A DNA stretch of 64,000 bases, from positions 248,001 to 312,000 of the forward strand of contig CAVPVV010000001.1 in the NCBI GenBank assembly GCA_963709325.1, given 5' to 3'. Every line of letters begins with the position of its first letter. Positions within the stretch are counted from its first letter, which is position 1. The DNA comes from VFZN01 sp963709325. GTDB taxonomy: Bacteria; Acidobacteriota; Vicinamibacteria; Vicinamibacterales; UBA2999. Both the position numbers and the translations under genes were made by a program. The notes beneath the pieces were generated by a model that did no database searches, had not been told where the DNA came from, and saw only the letters and a program-made list of their open reading frames with translations. Of the stretch, positions 34,789-43,424 are shown one piece after another.

Positions 34789-35508
34789 GTGGGCCAGAAA
34801 GTTCACCCTTACGGGTTCCGGATCGGGTTCAACAAGACCTGGAAGTCGCGCTGGTTCGCGGACAAGGAATACGCGGACTTGTTGCATGAGGACCTGTCGC
34901 TCAAGAAGGACCTCAAGCGGCGGTTCCAGCACGCCGGCGTCGCCAAGGTCGAGATCGAGCGCGCGGCCAACAAGCTGAAGATCGACATCCACACCTCGCG
35001 CCCGGGGATCATCATCGGCCGCAAGGGCCAGGAAGTCGACAAGCTGAAGCAGGAGATCCAGAAGCGGACCAACCGCGAGGTCTTCATCAACATCCAGGAG
35101 ATCCAGAAGCCGGAGCTCGACGCGCAGCTGGTCGGCGAGTCGGTGGCGATGCAGCTCGAGAAGCGCGTCGCGTTCCGCCGCGCGATGCGCAAGGCGGTCG
35201 AATCGGCGCTGCGCTTCGGGGCCCGCGGGATCAAGGTCCGGGTCTCCGGCCGCCTGAACGGCGCGGAGATCGCCCGCTCGGAGTGGTACCTGCACGGGCA
35301 GCTGCCGTTGCAGACACTGCGCGCCGACATCGACTACGGGTTTGCCGAGGCCCACACTACCTACGGGCAGATTGGCGTGAAGGTGTGGCTCTACAAGGGC
35401 GAGCGGCTGACCCCGCGGGTCGGGCGCGAAGAGGAGTACGGCGGCGGCCGCAGCGATCGGGAACGCGATCGCGGACCGCGGCGGCCCCGTCCCGAAGCGC
35501 GCGGCTGA
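34789..35508 (+). CDS. rpsC: 30S ribosomal protein S3
   Basis: A 239-residue S3 at the mRNA entry channel. It starts with GTG (MGQKVHPYGFRIGF) and has a KH domain with RPGIIIGRKGQEVDKL, then the C-terminal domain GRLNGAEIARSEWYLHGQLP. The tail is rich in Arg, Gly and Glu (GGGRSDRERDRGPRRPR), longer and more charged than in E. coli. GAGGGAGA about 8-15 nt upstream supports the GTG start. Confidence 0.97.
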   Translation: MGQKVHPYGFRIGFNKTWKSRWFADKEYADLLHEDLSLKKDLKRRFQHAGVAKVEIERAANKLKIDIHTSRPGIIIGRKGQEVDKLKQEIQKRTNREVFINIQEIQKPELDAQLVGESVAMQLEKRVAFRRAMRKAVESALRFGARGIKVRVSGRLNGAEIARSEWYLHGQLPLQTLRADIDYGFAEAHTTYGQIGVKVWLYKGERLTPRVGREEEYGGGRSDRERDRGPRRPRPEARG

Positions 35509-35536
35509 CGCGGACCAGCGTTGAGGACTTGACATC

Positions 35537-35962
35537 ATGTTGATGCCAAAGAAGGTGAAGTTCCGGAAGCAGCAGCGCGGCCGGATGCGCGGCAAGGCGT
35601 GGCGCGGATCCGACGTGTCATTCGGCGATTACGGGCTGAAGGCGCTCGAGCCGTGCTGGCTGACGGATCGGCAGATCGAAGCGGCCCGCGTCGCGATGAC
35701 CCGGTTCATCAAGCGCGGCGGCAAGATCTGGGTCCGGGTGTTCCCCGACAAGCCGGTGACCAAGAAGCCCCAGGAAACGCGCATGGGCAAGGGCAAGGGC
35801 GCGCCGGAGGGCTGGGTGATGGTGATTCGCCCCGGCCGAATCCTCTTCGAGATGGAAGGGGTGACCGAGACGGAGGCGCGACGGGCGATGGAGCTGGCTT
35901 CGGCCAAGCTGCCGATCAAGACCAGGTTCGCGACCCGGTTCGCCGAGGAGAAGGTGTCATGA
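35537..35962 (+). CDS. rplP: 50S ribosomal protein L16
   Basis: A 141-residue L16, which contacts A-site tRNA. The MLMPKKVKFRKQQRGRMRG start is typical and fits GAGGA (35523-35527), 9 nt before the ATG at 35537. Further motifs are ALEPCWLTDRQIEAARVAMT and GKGKGAPEGWVMVIRPGRIL. Its stop overlaps the rpmC start (ATGA at 35959-35962). Confidence 0.97.
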   Translation: MLMPKKVKFRKQQRGRMRGKAWRGSDVSFGDYGLKALEPCWLTDRQIEAARVAMTRFIKRGGKIWVRVFPDKPVTKKPQETRMGKGKGAPEGWVMVIRPGRILFEMEGVTETEARRAMELASAKLPIKTRFATRFAEEKVS

Positions 35963-36147
35963 AGGCGGTGGAGTTGAGGGACATGGACGTCGACGGGCTC
36001 CGTTCGAAGGAGCACGAGCTCGACGATCAGCTGTTCCGGATGCGCATCCAGAAGTCGATGGGCCAGCTCGAGGCGCCGGGCAAGATGAAGGACGTGCGTC
36101 GGGACCTGGCGCGAATCAAGACCATCCTCAGGGAGAAGGCGAAGTAG
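35959..36147 (+). CDS. rpmC: 50S ribosomal protein L29
   Basis: A 62-residue helical L29, near the tunnel exit beside L23. The sequence MKAVELRDMDVDGLRSKEHE, then LDDQLFRMRIQKSMGQLEAP and RDLARIKTILREK is typical, and the length matches E. coli (63). It starts at the ATG overlapping the rplP stop and ends 2 nt before rpsQ. Confidence 0.95.
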   Translation: MKAVELRDMDVDGLRSKEHELDDQLFRMRIQKSMGQLEAPGKMKDVRRDLARIKTILREKAK

Positions 36148-36149
36148 TC

Positions 36150-36404
36150 ATGGCGTCGAAGGCAGAGCTCCAGGGCGTGGTCGTCAGCGACAAGATGCAG
36201 AAGAGCGTCGTGGTGTCGGTCGAGCGCCGGGTCCAGCACCCGGTCTACGGCAAGACCCAGAAGCGGACCACCCGGTTCGTGGCCCACAACGAGGGCGACG
36301 CGGCCCGGATCGGCGATCGCGTGGCGATCGCCGAAACCCGGCCGATGAGTGCCCGCAAGCGGTGGACAGTGACGCGCATCATCGAGCGCGCGGTCGCGGT
36401 GTAG
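36150..36404 (+). CDS. rpsQ: 30S ribosomal protein S17
   Basis: An 84-residue OB-fold S17, one of the first proteins to bind 16S rRNA. It has GVVVSDKMQKSVVVSVERRV, then HPVYGKTQKRTTRFVAHNE and AETRPMSARKRWTVTRI. Length equals E. coli S17. It starts 2 nt after rpmC and is followed by rplN after 13 nt that include a GGAGGA ribosome site. Confidence 0.97.
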   Translation: MASKAELQGVVVSDKMQKSVVVSVERRVQHPVYGKTQKRTTRFVAHNEGDAARIGDRVAIAETRPMSARKRWTVTRIIERAVAV

Positions 36405-36417
36405 GAGGAGGACGACC

Positions 36418-36786
36418 ATGATCCAGATGCGATCGATCCTCGACGTCGCCGACAACTCCGGCGCGCGGAAGATCTCGGTGATCAACCCGATTGGCGGGTC
36501 GACCGGGCGCTACGCCTACCTCGGCGACATCATCACCGCCAACGTGAAGGAAGCGGCCCCGGAGTCGAACATCAAGAAGGGCCAGGTCGTGAAGGCCGTG
36601 GTCGTGCGGGTCCGGAAGGAGCAGCGCCGCAAGGATGGCAGCTACATCCGGTTCGACCGCAACGCCGCCGTGCTGATCAACGACCAGGGTGAGCCGATCG
36701 GGACCCGCGTGTTCGGTCCGGTCGCCCGCGAGCTGCGCGAGCGCAAGTTCATGAAGATCATCTCGCTCGCGCCCGAGGTGCTGTAG
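36418..36786 (+). CDS. rplN: 50S ribosomal protein L14
   Basis: A 122-residue L14, located at the subunit interface. It begins MIQMRSILDVADNSGARKIS and ends RKFMKIISLAPEVL, as in almost all bacteria. GGAGGA (36406-36411) lies 6 nt upstream of the ATG, one of the strongest ribosome sites in the cluster. rplX follows 2 nt after its stop. Confidence 0.98.
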   Translation: MIQMRSILDVADNSGARKISVINPIGGSTGRYAYLGDIITANVKEAAPESNIKKGQVVKAVVVRVRKEQRRKDGSYIRFDRNAAVLINDQGEPIGTRVFGPVARELRERKFMKIISLAPEVL

Positions 36787-36788
36787 CC

Positions 36789-37115
36789 ATGCCGTCGATG
36801 AGCATTCGCAAGAACGACCAGGTGATCGTGCGGACCGGGAAGGATCGCGGCAAGCAGGGCCGCGTCCTGATGGTGCTCGCGGCGAAGAACCGGGTGGTGG
36901 TCGAGGGCGTGAACGTGATCAAGCGTCACACCCGGCCGAACCCGCAGAAGAACATCAAGGGCGGAATCGTCGAGCGCGAGGCGCCGATTCACGCCAGCAA
37001 CGTGATGCTGCTCGATCCCGAGGAGAACAAGCCGACCCGGGTCGGGCACCAGACGCTGCCCGACGGGCGGCGGGTCCGGATTGGCCGCAGGAGCGGCGCG
37101 GTGGTGGACAAATGA
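36789..37115 (+). CDS. rplX: 50S ribosomal protein L24
   Basis: A 108-residue L24, an assembly-initiator protein with a KOW motif (NDQVIVRTGKDRGKQGRVLM). It also shows GVNVIKRHTRPNPQKNIKGG and ends GRRSGAVVDK. The first ATG (36789) is given; a second in-frame ATG at 36798 (MSIRKNDQ) would also fit. Its stop overlaps the rplE start (ATGA). Confidence 0.95.
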   Translation: MPSMSIRKNDQVIVRTGKDRGKQGRVLMVLAAKNRVVVEGVNVIKRHTRPNPQKNIKGGIVEREAPIHASNVMLLDPEENKPTRVGHQTLPDGRRVRIGRRSGAVVDK

Positions 37116-37666
37116 AGTCGCAGATGGCCCGGTTGCGGGAAAAGTACCAGCAGGAAGTGGTGCCGGCGCTCCGCAAGGAGTTCGGCTACACCAGCGTGAT
37201 GGCGGTCCCGAAGATCACCAAGGTCGTGGTCAACATGGGGCTTGGCGAGGCCACCCAGAACGCGAAGGTGGTGGACACCGGCGCCGACGAGATCGGCAAG
37301 ATCACCGGCCAGAAGGCGGCGGTGCGCCGCGCCAAGAAGTCGATCGCCCAGTTCAAGGTCCGGCAGGGGATGCCGATCGGCGCGATGGTGACGTTGCGCG
37401 GCGAGCGGATGTACGAGTTCCTCGACCGGCTGATGAGCATCGCGCTGCCGCGCGTGCGCGACTTCCGCGGCGTCTCGGCCAAGGGGTTCGACGGCCGCGG
37501 CAACTACACGCTCGGTCTTCGCGATCAGCTGATGTTCACCGAGATCGACTACCTCAAGGTGGACAAGGCCCGCGGCATGAACGTGTGCGTGGTGACGACC
37601 GCCAAGACCGATGCCGAGGCGCGCAAGCTGCTGCAGCTGCTCGGCATGCCCTTCCGCCAGAACTAG
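37112..37666 (+). CDS. rplE: 50S ribosomal protein L5
   Basis: A 184-residue L5, which binds 5S rRNA and contacts P-site tRNA. Motifs are MAVPKITKVVVNMGLGEATQ, then KKSIAQFKVRQGMPIGAMVT and GVSAKGFDGRGNYTLGLRDQ. It overlaps rplX by four bases. A GAGAGGA follows its stop and serves the next gene. Confidence 0.97.
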   Translation: MKSQMARLREKYQQEVVPALRKEFGYTSVMAVPKITKVVVNMGLGEATQNAKVVDTGADEIGKITGQKAAVRRAKKSIAQFKVRQGMPIGAMVTLRGERMYEFLDRLMSIALPRVRDFRGVSAKGFDGRGNYTLGLRDQLMFTEIDYLKVDKARGMNVCVVTTAKTDAEARKLLQLLGMPFRQN

Positions 37667-37679
37667 AGAGGACGAGACC

Positions 37680-37865
37680 GTGGCGACGACTGCAAAGATG
37701 GTCCGCGAGAAGAAGACGCTCAAGTTCAAGGTGCGCCATCGCAACCGCTGCCGCCGCTGCGGCCGGCCGCGCGCCTACATGCGGAAGTTCGGCCTGTGCC
37801 GCCTCTGCTTCCGCGAACTGGCGCTGACGGGCGATGTCGCCGGCGTCACCAAGAGCAGCTGGTAA
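37680..37865 (+). CDS. rpsZ: 30S ribosomal protein S14, zinc type
   Basis: A 61-residue S14 of the short zinc-binding form, with C24-RR-C27 and C40-RL-C43 as ligands, and the family ends RKFGLCRLCFRELAL and GVTKSSW. The GTG at 37680 is chosen because GAGAGGA (37666-37672) lies 7 nt upstream and the resulting length is standard; a longer in-frame start at 37611 would run into rplE. The long, zinc-free S14 is not in the window. Confidence 0.95.
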   Translation: MATTAKMVREKKTLKFKVRHRNRCRRCGRPRAYMRKFGLCRLCFRELALTGDVAGVTKSSW

Positions 37866-37909
37866 GCGCCAGTTGAGAAGCGATTCCGGGAAGAGGCGAG
37901 AGCTGGAAC

Positions 37910-38323
37910 ATGACTGATCCGATTGCCGACATGCTGACGCGGATTCGCAACGCCGTGCACGCGAGACATGCGCGCGTGGAGTTGCCGGCATCCAAGCTGA
38001 AGACCGAGATTGCCAAGATCCTCCAGGACGAGGGCTACATCGCCGGCTACAAGCTGGTCGAGACGCCTTCCGAACGGCCGGGCAAGGCGCCCCGCGAGGT
38101 GATGCGGGTCTTCCTCAAGTACGGGCCTTCCGGCGAGAAGGTCATTTCCGGCCTCGAGCGGGTGAGCCGGCCGGGCCGCCGCGTCTACGCCGGCCGCGAC
38201 GGCGTGCCCCCGGTGCTCGGCGGCCTCGGGGTCAACATCCTGACCACGTCGCAGGGCGTGATGACCGGCCGCTCCGCCCAGAAGGCGGGTGTCGGCGGCG
38301 AGATCCTCTGCAACGTCTGGTGA
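37910..38323 (+). CDS. rpsH: 30S ribosomal protein S8
   Basis: A 137-residue S8, a central 30S assembly protein and, in E. coli, the repressor of the spc operon at the rplX-rplE junction. It starts MTDPIADMLTRIRNAVHARH and ends KAGVGGEILCNVW, with RVSRPGRRVYAG in the middle. It is slightly longer than E. coli S8 (130). No S8-binding mimic was identified near rplE, where the genes overlap. Confidence 0.97.
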   Translation: MTDPIADMLTRIRNAVHARHARVELPASKLKTEIAKILQDEGYIAGYKLVETPSERPGKAPREVMRVFLKYGPSGEKVISGLERVSRPGRRVYAGRDGVPPVLGGLGVNILTTSQGVMTGRSAQKAGVGGEILCNVW

Positions 38324-38327
38324 CGCC

Positions 38328-38864
38328 ATGTCGAGAATTGGAAAGAAGCCGATCGCGATCCCGAAAGGGGTCACTGTCAAGGTCGACGCCAGCGGCGTCG
38401 ACGTGAAAGGCCCGAAGGGCCAGATGACGCAGCCGCTCCCGCCCGGCGTCACCGCCGTGGTCGAGGACGGCCAGCTCCTGACCCGGAAGACCTCCGACGA
38501 GCGCGAGCTCGACAAGTTCCACGGCCTGGCCCGCAGCCTGGTCAACAACGCCGTGCTCGGCGTCACCGAGGGCTGGAAGCGGGAGCTCGACATCGTCGGC
38601 GTCGGGTACCGCGCCGAGTTGAAGGGCAAGCAGGTGGTGCTGGCGCTCGGCTACTCGCACCCGGTCGTGTTCGACGTGCCGACCGGCATCGACGTGGCGA
38701 TCGACAAGCAGACGCACATCACCGTCACCGGCGTGAATCGGCAGCTGGTCGGCCAGGTCGCCGCCAACCTGCGGCGGCTCCGCAAGCCGGACCCGTACCA
38801 GCAGAAGGGCGTCCGCTACACGGGTGAGAAGTTGAAGAAGAAGGCCGGAAAGACCGGAGCGTAG
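38328..38864 (+). CDS. rplF: 50S ribosomal protein L6
   Basis: A 178-residue L6, near the factor-binding site. It begins MSRIGKKPIAIPKGVTVKVD and carries ELDIVGVGYRAELKGKQVV and the KPDPYQQKGVRYTGEKLKKK end. The ATG at 38328, 4 nt after the rpsH stop, matches the family; an ATG at 38289 would add 13 unrelated residues from within rpsH. Confidence 0.97.
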   Translation: MSRIGKKPIAIPKGVTVKVDASGVDVKGPKGQMTQPLPPGVTAVVEDGQLLTRKTSDERELDKFHGLARSLVNNAVLGVTEGWKRELDIVGVGYRAELKGKQVVLALGYSHPVVFDVPTGIDVAIDKQTHITVTGVNRQLVGQVAANLRRLRKPDPYQQKGVRYTGEKLKKKAGKTGA

Positions 38865-38867
38865 GTT

Positions 38868-39242
38868 ATGAGGATTCAGACCAAGGAAGACCGCCGCGAT
38901 CGGATCAAGTTCCGGATCCGCAAGCGCCTCCAGGGAACGCCCGAGCAGCCGCGGCTGACGGTGTTCCGGAGCGGCATGCACATCTACGTGCAGGTCATCG
39001 ACGATCTCGCCGGACGCACGGTGGCCGCCGCCTCGAGCGTCGAGCCGGCAGTGAAGGCGAAGCTTGCCGAGGGAGCGCGTGGCGGCAACCGCAAGGGCGC
39101 CGAAGTGGTCGGGCAGGCGATCGCCGAGCGGCTGAAGGAGAAGGGCATCACGCGCGTGGTGTTTGATCGCAACGGGTTCCTGTATCACGGGCGCGTCCGC
39201 GCCGTGGCCGAAGCGGCCCGGCAGGCCGGCCTTCAGTTCTAA
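38868..39242 (+). CDS. rplR: 50S ribosomal protein L18
   Basis: A 124-residue L18, a 5S rRNA-binding protein. Motifs are RIRKRLQGTPEQPRLTVFRS, then HIYVQVIDDL and GITRVVFDRNGFLYHGRVRA. The stop codon TAA is formed inside the first unit of the following AAGGCAG array (39241-39268), so the repeat touches the coding end. Confidence 0.97.
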   Translation: MRIQTKEDRRDRIKFRIRKRLQGTPEQPRLTVFRSGMHIYVQVIDDLAGRTVAAASSVEPAVKAKLAEGARGGNRKGAEVVGQAIAERLKEKGITRVVFDRNGFLYHGRVRAVAEAARQAGLQF

Positions 39243-39268
39243 GGCAGAAGGCAGAAGGCAGAAGGCAA
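39241..39268. repeat. AAGGCAG heptamer array, rplR-rpsE spacer
   Basis: Units AAGGCAG, AAGGCAG, AAGGCAG, AAGGCAA. The first two bases are the last two of the rplR stop codon and the array ends 6 nt before the rpsE ATG. Same unit as the fusA-rpsJ and post-rplQ arrays. Confidence 0.9.
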
Positions 39269-39274
39269 AACGGT

Positions 39275-39796
39275 ATGCGGACACGCGAGAAGATCGACCC
39301 GACGCAGCTCGAGATCAAGGACACGGTGGTGGCCATCAACCGCGTGACCAAGGTGGTCAAGGGCGGCAAGAACCTGAGCTTCAGCGCCCTGGTGGTGGTC
39401 GGCGACGGCCACGGGGTCGTGGGCTACGGCGTCGGCAAGGCCAAGGAAGTGCCCTCGGCGATCAAGAAGGGCATCGAAGCGGCGAAGAAGAACCTGATCC
39501 GCGTGCCGCTCAAGGGCACGACGGTGCCGCACCCGGTGATCGGGCGATTCGGGGCCGGGCGCGTGCTGCTCAAGCCGGCGCCGGAAGGCACCGGCATCAT
39601 CGCCGGCGCCGCGGTCCGTGCGGTAGTGGAGTCGGCAGGCGTCTCGAACGTCCTGACCAAGTCGCTCGGCACCGCCAACCCGCACAACGTGGTGCGCGCC
39701 GCGTTCACGGCACTGCAGCAGTTGAAAGATCCGAGTGTGGTGGCACGGCTCCGCGGCAAGGACGCCGAGGAGATGGCCGCGCCGGCGCGGGCGTGA
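39275..39796 (+). CDS. rpsE: 30S ribosomal protein S5
   Basis: A 173-residue S5 at the mRNA entry and fidelity centre. It shows DTVVAINRVTKVVKGGKNLS, then VVGDGHGVVGYGVGKAKEVP and GTGIIAGAAVRAVVESAGVS. The start is ATG at 39275; the AAGG of the last heptamer unit, 9 nt upstream, is the only visible ribosome-binding element. rpmD follows 15 nt after its stop. Confidence 0.97.
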   Translation: MRTREKIDPTQLEIKDTVVAINRVTKVVKGGKNLSFSALVVVGDGHGVVGYGVGKAKEVPSAIKKGIEAAKKNLIRVPLKGTTVPHPVIGRFGAGRVLLKPAPEGTGIIAGAAVRAVVESAGVSNVLTKSLGTANPHNVVRAAFTALQQLKDPSVVARLRGKDAEEMAAPARA

Positions 39797-39811
39797 GGAA
39801 GAAGGCGAGTC

Positions 39812-40003
39812 ATGGCTGAGCAGGCGAAGAAGAAGCTGAAGATCACGCTGGTCCGAAGCCCGATCGGCTTCAACAAGACCCAGGCCGCGACGGTCCAGGG
39901 GATGGGCCTTCGCAAGATCCGGCATACCGTCGAACTGGCCGACACGCCGGAAACGCGCGGGATGATTCACAAGGTGCGCCACCTCGTGCAGGTGGTCGAG
40001 TAG
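39812..40003 (+). CDS. rpmD: 50S ribosomal protein L30
   Basis: A 63-residue L30. It has KKLKITLVRSPIGFNKTQAA, TVQGMGLRKIRHTVELADTP and MIHKVRHLVQVVE, and the length is normal (E. coli 59). It lies in the standard rpsE-rpmD-rplO order. Not all phyla keep this gene, so its presence is a small taxonomic marker. Confidence 0.96.
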   Translation: MAEQAKKKLKITLVRSPIGFNKTQAATVQGMGLRKIRHTVELADTPETRGMIHKVRHLVQVVE

Positions 40004-40020
40004 CTGGAGCAGGTACAGCG

Positions 40021-40476
40021 ATGAGTCTCAACAATCTCAAGCCGGCCGCCGGCTCCAAGTTCGCCAGGAAGCGGGTCGGCCGCGGTCCGGGTTCGGGCAA
40101 CGGCAAGACCGCCGGTCGCGGCAACAAGGGCGCGCAGTCGCGTTCGGGCTACTCCTACAAGCGCGGGTTCGAGGGCGGCCAGATGCCGTTGCACCGGCGC
40201 GTGCCGAAGCGCGGTTTCAACAACACCGACTTCCGTACCGAATACGAAGTGGTGAACCTGGATCAGCTCGAGGCGCGGTTCGACGCCGGCGCCACCGTGA
40301 CCCCCGACGCGCTTCGTTCGGCGGGCCTCGTCAACGGCCGCGACGTCCGCGTCAAGGTGCTGGCCCGCGGCGAGGTCAGCAAGGCGCTGACCGTGCAGGC
40401 CCACAAGTTCAGCGGCAAAGCGGCGGAGAAGATTGCCGCCGCCGGTGGTACGGCCGAGGCGATTGCGATCGGTTGA
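40021..40476 (+). CDS. rplO: 50S ribosomal protein L15
   Basis: A 151-residue L15, a late-assembly 50S protein. It starts MSLNNLKPAAGSKFARKRVG and has the Gly/Arg-rich RGPGSGNGKTAGRGNKGAQS and GFEGGQMPLHRRVPKRGF segments. GGAGCAGG lies about 10 nt upstream of the ATG. It is followed after 42 nt by secY, with which it is normally co-transcribed. Confidence 0.97.
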   Translation: MSLNNLKPAAGSKFARKRVGRGPGSGNGKTAGRGNKGAQSRSGYSYKRGFEGGQMPLHRRVPKRGFNNTDFRTEYEVVNLDQLEARFDAGATVTPDALRSAGLVNGRDVRVKVLARGEVSKALTVQAHKFSGKAAEKIAAAGGTAEAIAIG

Positions 40477-40518
40477 GTGAGCGACTGAGGATACGCGGTC
40501 AAAATCGAGGCGACTCAC

Positions 40519-41909
40519 GTGGTCGATAGCCTGAGAAATCTGTTTGCCGTCGCGGACCTCCGCAACCGGGTGCTGTTCACCCTCGGGTTGCTGGCGGTGT
40601 ATCGAGTTGGCAACCACATCCCCACACCGGGCGTGAACCCGGAGGCGCTCGCGGTGCTGGCGCAGCAGGCGCAGAACACGATGTTCGGCCTCTACGACAT
40701 GTTCACCGGCGGCAGCCTCTCGCGAATCACGATCTTCGCGCTGGGCGTGATGCCGTACATCAGCTCGTCGATCATCCTGCAGCTGTTGACGGTGGTGTGG
40801 CCGTACCTGGAACGGCTCTCCCGCGAAGGAGAGCTCGGCCGCCGCAAGATCACGCAGTACACGCGCTACCTGACGCTGCTGCTCGCCGCGGTCCAGGCGC
40901 TCGGCATCGCCGTCTGGCTGGAGCGGAACACCGGCGTTCCCGGCGGCCTGCCGCTCGTCTACAGCCCGGGCTGGGGCTTCCGCCTTGGCTGCGTGCTGAC
41001 GCTCACCACCGGCACCATGTTCATCATGTGGCTCGGCGAGCAGATCACCGAGCGCGGCATCGGCAACGGGATGTCGCTCATCATCTTCTCCGGCATCGTC
41101 GTCAACCTGCCGCGGGCGGCGCTGGCGACGTTCGACCGGATGCGCACCGGCCAGATGAGCCTGCCTGGTGGTGGCGCTGCTGATCGTCCTGATGGTGCTG
41201 GTGATTGCCGCGATCATCTACGTCGAACGCGGGCACCGGCGGATCACCGTCCAGTACGCGAAACGTGTCGTCGGGCGGCGGCAGTACGGCGGCTCGAGCA
41301 CGCACATCCCGCTCAAGGTGAACACCGGCGGCGTCATCCCGGTGATCTTCGCGAGCTCGATCCTGACGTTCCCGGGCACGCTGGCCGGCATGCTGCAGGC
41401 CGGCGGCTGGGCGGATGCGTTCGTGCGGCAGATTCAGTACGGCATGCCGCTGTACAACCTGCTCTACGTGACGCTGATCATCTTCTTCGCGTACTTCTAC
41501 ACCGCGATCATCTTCAACCCGGATGACGTGGCCGAGAACATGCGGAAGTACGGCGGCTTCATCCCCGGCATCCGGCCCGGCAAGCGCACCGCGGAGTACA
41601 TCGACACGATCCTGGCCCGCATCACGCTGGTCGGTGCGATTTACCTGTCGCTGGTGGCGATCCTCCCGGAGTTCCTGCTGACCGGCTTCCGGGTGGCTCC
41701 GATTCCGTTGATTGGCGAGCAGCTCGACGCGATCCTGCCGCGATTCGTCACCGAAGGGCTCGAACGTGCCCTTCTTCTTCGGCGGGACGTCACTGCTCAT
41801 TGTCGTCGGCGTGGCGATGGATACGGTGAACCAGGTCGAGTCGCAGCTGATCATGCGGCACTACGACGGGTTCATGAAGAAGACGCGGATTCGAGGTCGC
41901 CGCGGGTGA
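40519..41909 (+). CDS. secY: SecY translocase channel, interrupted by two frameshifts
   Basis: SecY forms the protein-conducting channel of the inner membrane. The three reading frames together encode a normal 10-TM SecY: LRNLFAVADLRNRVLFTLGL, GLYDMFTGGSLSRITIFALG, then VQYAKRVVGRRQYGGSSTHI, then FFFGGTSLLIVVGVAMDTVN. The frame moves by +1 near 41164 (an extra C in CTGCCTGG) and again near 41762 (an extra G in CTCGAACG). Removing one base at each point gives 462 residues, a normal length. The GTG start at 40519 has GAGG 8 nt upstream. SecY is essential and the operon is otherwise intact, so sequencing or assembly error is the simplest cause; no slippery site supports programmed shifting. Confidence 0.88.
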
Positions 41910-41913
41910 CGCC

Positions 41914-42657
41914 GTGGCGTTGAATGTGGTGATGCTCGGTCCTCCGGGGGCGGGCAAGGGCACGCAGGCGGAACGATTCGCCCGGGAACACGGGATCCCG
42001 AAGATCTCGACCGGGGACATCCTCCGCGAGGCGGTCCAGAGCGGAAGCGATCTCGGGCGCAAGGTCAAGGCGCTGATGGATCGCGGCGAGCTCGTGAACG
42101 ACGACCTGATCATCGGCATCGTGCGCGAGCGGCTGGCCAAGCCCGATTGCACGGCCGGGTTCGTGCTCGACGGTTTTCCGCGGACGGTGCCGCAGGCCGA
42201 GGCTCTCGACGCGATCACTGCGGGCGGCGACCCGCTGATCGTGGTCGAGATGAAGGTGCCCGACGAGGAGCTGGTCCGGCGGGTGCAGCGTCGCCGCGTG
42301 TGCAAGGAGTGCGGCACCAACGTGTCGGCGTTTGGCGCCGGCCCGGGGCTGGTGCAGTTGTGTGAGCGTTGCGGCGGCGAGCTGGTGACGAGGAGTGATG
42401 ACTCGGAAGAGGTCGTGCGCGATCGGCTGAAGGTCTATTGGCGCGAGACCGCGCCGATGATTGCCTACTACGGCAAACGGCCGACGTTTCGCTCGATCGA
42501 CGGCGCCCAGCGCCCCGAGCAGGTGCGGCACGGGCTGGTGGCGGCGATCACCGAAGTGGCGCGAGAAGCTGGGGTACGGCTGAGCCCCGGGATCGCCGGC
42601 GCCACCGGTCGACGCGGCTCGACGGGGCTGTCGGGCCGAAAGGGAGTAGGCGCGTGA
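41914..42657 (+). CDS. adk: Adenylate kinase, zinc-lid type
   Basis: A 247-residue adenylate kinase (AMP + ATP to 2 ADP). The P-loop GPPGAGKGTQAERFA, the AMP-binding KISTGDILRE and DGFPRTVPQAEAL are present. The lid carries two cysteine pairs (CKECG and CERCG), the structural-zinc form. A C-terminal tail of about 25 residues (GATGRRGSTGLSGRKG) is unusual and basic. The GTG start at 41914 follows the secY stop after 4 nt. Its stop overlaps the map start (GTGA at 42654-42657). Confidence 0.95.
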   Translation: MALNVVMLGPPGAGKGTQAERFAREHGIPKISTGDILREAVQSGSDLGRKVKALMDRGELVNDDLIIGIVRERLAKPDCTAGFVLDGFPRTVPQAEALDAITAGGDPLIVVEMKVPDEELVRRVQRRRVCKECGTNVSAFGAGPGLVQLCERCGGELVTRSDDSEEVVRDRLKVYWRETAPMIAYYGKRPTFRSIDGAQRPEQVRHGLVAAITEVAREAGVRLSPGIAGATGRRGSTGLSGRKGVGA

Positions 42658-43424
42658 TCACCTGCCGATCGGCAGCCGAGCTCGAGCGGCTGGCCCGGGT
42701 CAATCAGTTGGTGGCCGCCACGCTGTCCGAGCTGATGGCGGCGGTGGCCCCGGGTGTGACGACGCGGCAGCTCGACGAGATCGCCGAGCGGCGGATTCGC
42801 GAGGCGGGTGCGGTGCCGGCCTTCAAGGGCTATCACGGCTACCCGGCGACGATTTGTGCGTCGGTGAACGAGCAGGTGATCCACGGGATCCCGAACGACC
42901 GGCCCCTCAATGAGGGGGACGTCCTGTCGATCGACCTCGGGGCGAAGCTCGATGGGTTCTTCGGCGATTCGGCGGTGACGGTGCCGGTGGGCCGGATCGC
43001 GCCGGAGGCGCAGCGGCTGCTCGACGTGACCAAGACCTCGCTCGAGCACGCGATTGGGGTCGTTCGCGCCGGGGCGCGGGTGCACGACATCGGCGCCGCG
43101 GTGCAGCAGTACGTGGAGGCGAACGGTTTCTCCGTGGTCCGCGAGTTCGTCGGCCACGGGATTGGGACCTCGCTCCACGAGGAGCCGCAGATCCCGAACT
43201 ACGGGACGCCGGGCCGCGGCTCGCGGCTGGCGGAGGGCATGGTGCTCGCCATCGAGCCGATGGTGAACGCCGGCAAGGCGGCGGTGAAGGTGCTGGCCGA
43301 CGGGTGGACCGCGGTCACGAAGGACGGCAGCCTCTCGGCGCACTTCGAGCACACGGTGGCGGTCACCGAAACCGGGTGCCGGGTGCTGACGCTGCGGGAT
43401 CAGGTGGTGGCCGAGGCGGTGTGA
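42654..43424 (+). CDS. map: Methionine aminopeptidase, type I
   Basis: A 256-residue enzyme that removes the initiator methionine from new proteins. The metal ligands are visible: two Asp in DLGAKLDGFFGDSA, His in EFVGHGIG, Glu in LAIEPM and Glu in FEHTVAV; the substrate His is in FKGYHGYPATIC. The GTG at 42654 overlaps the adk stop and matches the family length. The next gene, infA, starts in the same overlapping way, so adk-map-infA are tightly coupled. Confidence 0.96.
   Translation: MITCRSAAELERLARVNQLVAATLSELMAAVAPGVTTRQLDEIAERRIREAGAVPAFKGYHGYPATICASVNEQVIHGIPNDRPLNEGDVLSIDLGAKLDGFFGDSAVTVPVGRIAPEAQRLLDVTKTSLEHAIGVVRAGARVHDIGAAVQQYVEANGFSVVREFVGHGIGTSLHEEPQIPNYGTPGRGSRLAEGMVLAIEPMVNAGKAAVKVLADGWTAVTKDGSLSAHFEHTVAVTETGCRVLTLRDQVVAEAV

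Noticed and set aside
41160..41170. Programmed ribosomal frameshifting in secY
   Set aside because: No slippery heptamer, stimulatory structure or stop codon arrangement seen, and a second shift 600 nt later would be needed as well.
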